Shown here in pieces: positions 61,701-64,000 of a stretch of 64,000 nt of DNA. A program made the position numbers and the translations under genes. The notes below the pieces were generated by a model. It saw only the letters and a list, made by a program, of their open reading frames with translations. It was not told the origin of the DNA and did no database searches. How positions within the stretch are numbered: position 1 is the stretch's first letter; each line of letters opens with the position of its first letter. Origin of the DNA: Ailurus styani (taxonomy: Eukaryota > Chordata > Mammalia > Carnivora > Ailuridae); NCBI GenBank assembly GCA_002007465.1, contig LNAC01000349.1, positions 1,486,726 to 1,550,725 of the forward strand. Reading direction: 5' to 3'.

Positions 61701-62780
61701 GCTGGCTGAAACCTCATCAAGCAATCTAATATATTTTTTTTTCCTTTGGAAAGTGATCCAGAACCCAGTGAATCTGGGGACAAACTTCAGTGCTCTTGCC
61801 AGGTGGCCATTTAGAAAACTGGTCCCTTGCCTTGAACTTTAGTGTTGAGACTATAACCTATTGGCATCCAAATGACAACTTATGAAAGAGGCCTCATCAT
61901 GCTCCCAAAAGAAACAACTTGTTCCCTGCCAAAATTAGGATTACCTTGCTGTAGGAGGAGAATGCATACTATGCTGGCAGCCAAATGATGATCTGCCAAA
62001 AATATCACTCCGTCATGAATGGCAAAGAAGCCTCGTGTAACCCAGAAAGGCGAGAGTATTAGAGGTGGCCTTCCAGACAGTTGATGGGGGACCTGCTGAA
62101 GGCTGTGCTGAAGGCAATAGTAGTAGCTGGGCATTGTACCAATTTAATGACCTGGCAAATTAGAAACCACCTTGGTAAATGTAAATCCATGCGTGGGGTT
62201 TTTAAGCCCTAAGTGTTAAGGCCTAGAATAGGTATAGCAAAAATGAGTACCTGTGAACCATTTATTCCATTTCTCTACCCATGGCCAACATGGATAATAG
62301 AAACTGAATTCAGTCTTGGGGTCCTTCTCAACTAACAACACTTTTAAGTAGACACACTTATCAGTAGGAATTGTCAGTTGCCTGTTTCCTTGCCTGTGGA
62401 TTGTTCCCATGTGACAGTTGCCTACTCCATCTACAGATGAGAAGAAAATGGCCCTGAAAAGCACTTGGCTGTGGAATGCGCTCTCATCTCCTAAGAGGTT
62501 GGGGAGTATAACTGAGTCAATATACAATCAGGAGGATGGCTAGGAAGTCAGGGATCCTGTCTACAATTCAGCTGACCCCAGGAGGTAGACTTCGTGCATC
62601 ACTGCTCATGGCCCACTGCCGAAGAGTACCTCTGAGTAGCCATCAGCTGAGTGAACCTTTCCATAATGAAATTCTAATGCAGCCAGGTTGCCTAAAAGAG
62701 TCTGGTTAGTTGTTTCTTGGGCTTGGCTTAGGGCTGTTTTCATTGTTGGAAAATACTTGGGTTTTAAGGGGGATGAAATG
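61700..62780 (-). other. Possible degraded retroelement interior, antisense
   Basis: The minus strand keeps two fairly long open stretches (61880-62134, 84 codons; 62216-62527, 103 codons) in a region of balanced base composition. This would fit the decayed interior of an old LTR element of the ERVL/MaLR group, whose LTRs occur elsewhere in the window. I recognise no definite motif, so this is a guess. Confidence 0.2.
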
Positions 62781-64000
62781 AGATAGTAACTTTGGAAATT
62801 TTAAAGGCCTGCCCTCATGCAGGGGTATGGGTGAGGATGATTACTGGACTATCACAAGAAGTCAAGTCCTGAATTTTTCCCCAGGCTCACAATTTTTTTA
62901 TTTAATTGGTTCTTTTCAATAAGACCAGAGTTCATCTTTTCCCTGGTGGGAGGCAAAAGTAATAAGGTATTTGTCTTGACTTTGCTATCATTGTGTATAT
63001 GTAACATCCCTAAATCCACTCCTACACACTAGTCAGATTGCTCTCTCACACCACTTTCATCACTTCACCCAGTTTCTGAGGAACCTAAATTGATTCCCCT
63101 GCCCATTGTAGAAAATTCAAGCTCTTCAGTCATGCATTCAAAGTCTTCCTTCAACTACCGACCCCTGCCACTCACCCACCAGTTGCCACCACCTTTCCAA
63201 TCTCACCTTTTCCTGCTTCACATCATAGAAGCTGGTATCATTGGAGCTGGCAGTCATCAAAAAGATGATGCTCATCCAATCCTTGCATTTCATAGTTGGG
63301 GAAACTAAAGTCCAGAGGTGAGGCGATATTCCCCAGGCCACACACAGCTCTCCCACTGTAGCCAAGATAACATGTTTTCCATTCCCTACACAACTTCTTC
63401 CTTTGGTTCTAAGCACCGGGACAGGAGGAGTAGAACTGGTGCCCAGTGAGAAGTGTGGTTTGGGATAAATAATGCATGAAGCAATAATGAGAATTAAAAA
63501 CTCCACATACTGTGTTTGCAGCAAATGACCTTTACATAGAATGTGCCACCCTCTTAATAGGGAATTTATTAAAGTTGGGTATTAATCTGTAAACTTTTGT
63601 TCTATTGACTTTGGAAGGAAAATTTGTGACAATTGTCTTCTATCCAAATAGAATAAATGGTTGAAGAAGGCTAGAAATGATTAATATCATTTTTAGGCAT
63701 GTCAGGTTTCCCCTGGGGAATGGCCCATTGGGTTATTATTGTTTGCCAAGATTTTCCTCTGAATTGAAGCTAACAAGGTCATTCCAAGGGTAATCGTATT
63801 GGGAAACCTTAGTACAATGACCCTGTTACAACTTGCCCAACTAGAACCTAGGAAACCACACCTTTAGAAGGTTTATGTGGTAGAAAATGGGAGGTGGTTA
63901 GTGATTTAAAACCTTACTGATTATCACGAATGGCAGGAAAAAGAAAAAAGTGAAGGAAAAGCCTTGATTATAAGAATATTGTTATAGAAAATGAAAGGAA
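62781..64000. other. Unassigned sequence with a MIR-like patch
   Basis: 63275-63370 (CTTGCATTTCATAGTTGGGGAAACTAAAGTCCAGAGGTGAGG...CCAGGCCACACACAGCTC) resembles the MIR core, plus strand. Otherwise nothing is recognised. Confidence 0.4.

Overview
This window is from a mammalian nuclear genome, very probably a carnivoran and most likely a mustelid (ferret, mink, marten or badger type). The evidence is about 32 copies of a tRNA-Lys-derived Can-SINE. The youngest copies begin GGGCGCCTGGGTGGCTCAG, continue GGGTTAAAGCCTCTGCC, and end in AAATAAATAAAATCTT plus poly(A). That head differs from what I recall of dog and cat subfamilies. Ancient eutherian layers (MIR, L2, old L1, MaLR LTRs, hAT elements) and intron-rich AT-rich sequence agree with this.

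One protein-coding exon can be identified securely: coding exon 1 of GSK3B (glycogen synthase kinase 3 beta) on the minus strand at 46228-46315. It encodes residues 1-29 ([10 protein letters not shown]...SMKVS), including the AKT-target Ser9, and ends at a GTGAGTA splice donor. Positions 1-46227 are therefore part of the very long GSK3B intron 1. I found no sign of exon 2, which should lie beyond position 1.

From about 46.3 to 47.4 kb lies the long GC-rich GSK3B 5' leader with several upstream ORFs, an E-box (TCACGTGA), a G-rich tract and a CGG tract. A CpG island runs from about 46.7 to 48.7 kb. Behind the leader, 47541-48113 holds nine CCAAT boxes in mixed orientation plus a plus-strand TATA-like element. 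This is the layout of a bidirectional promoter. A spliced divergent transcript on the plus strand (first exon about 48.0-48.69 kb) is plausible but unproven.

From 48.7 to 64 kb is intergenic or divergent-transcript territory. It holds a broken antisense L1 (50.3-53.7 kb) carrying three SINEs, a local duplication of a ~240-bp segment (55.1 and 56.7 kb), a young truncated L1 (58.1-59.1 kb) and weakly identifiable sequence to the end.

I saw no CRISPR array, no prokaryotic genes, no functional tRNA or rRNA gene and no intact mobile-element ORF. The most interesting part of the window is the GSK3B promoter/leader block, not a new gene system.
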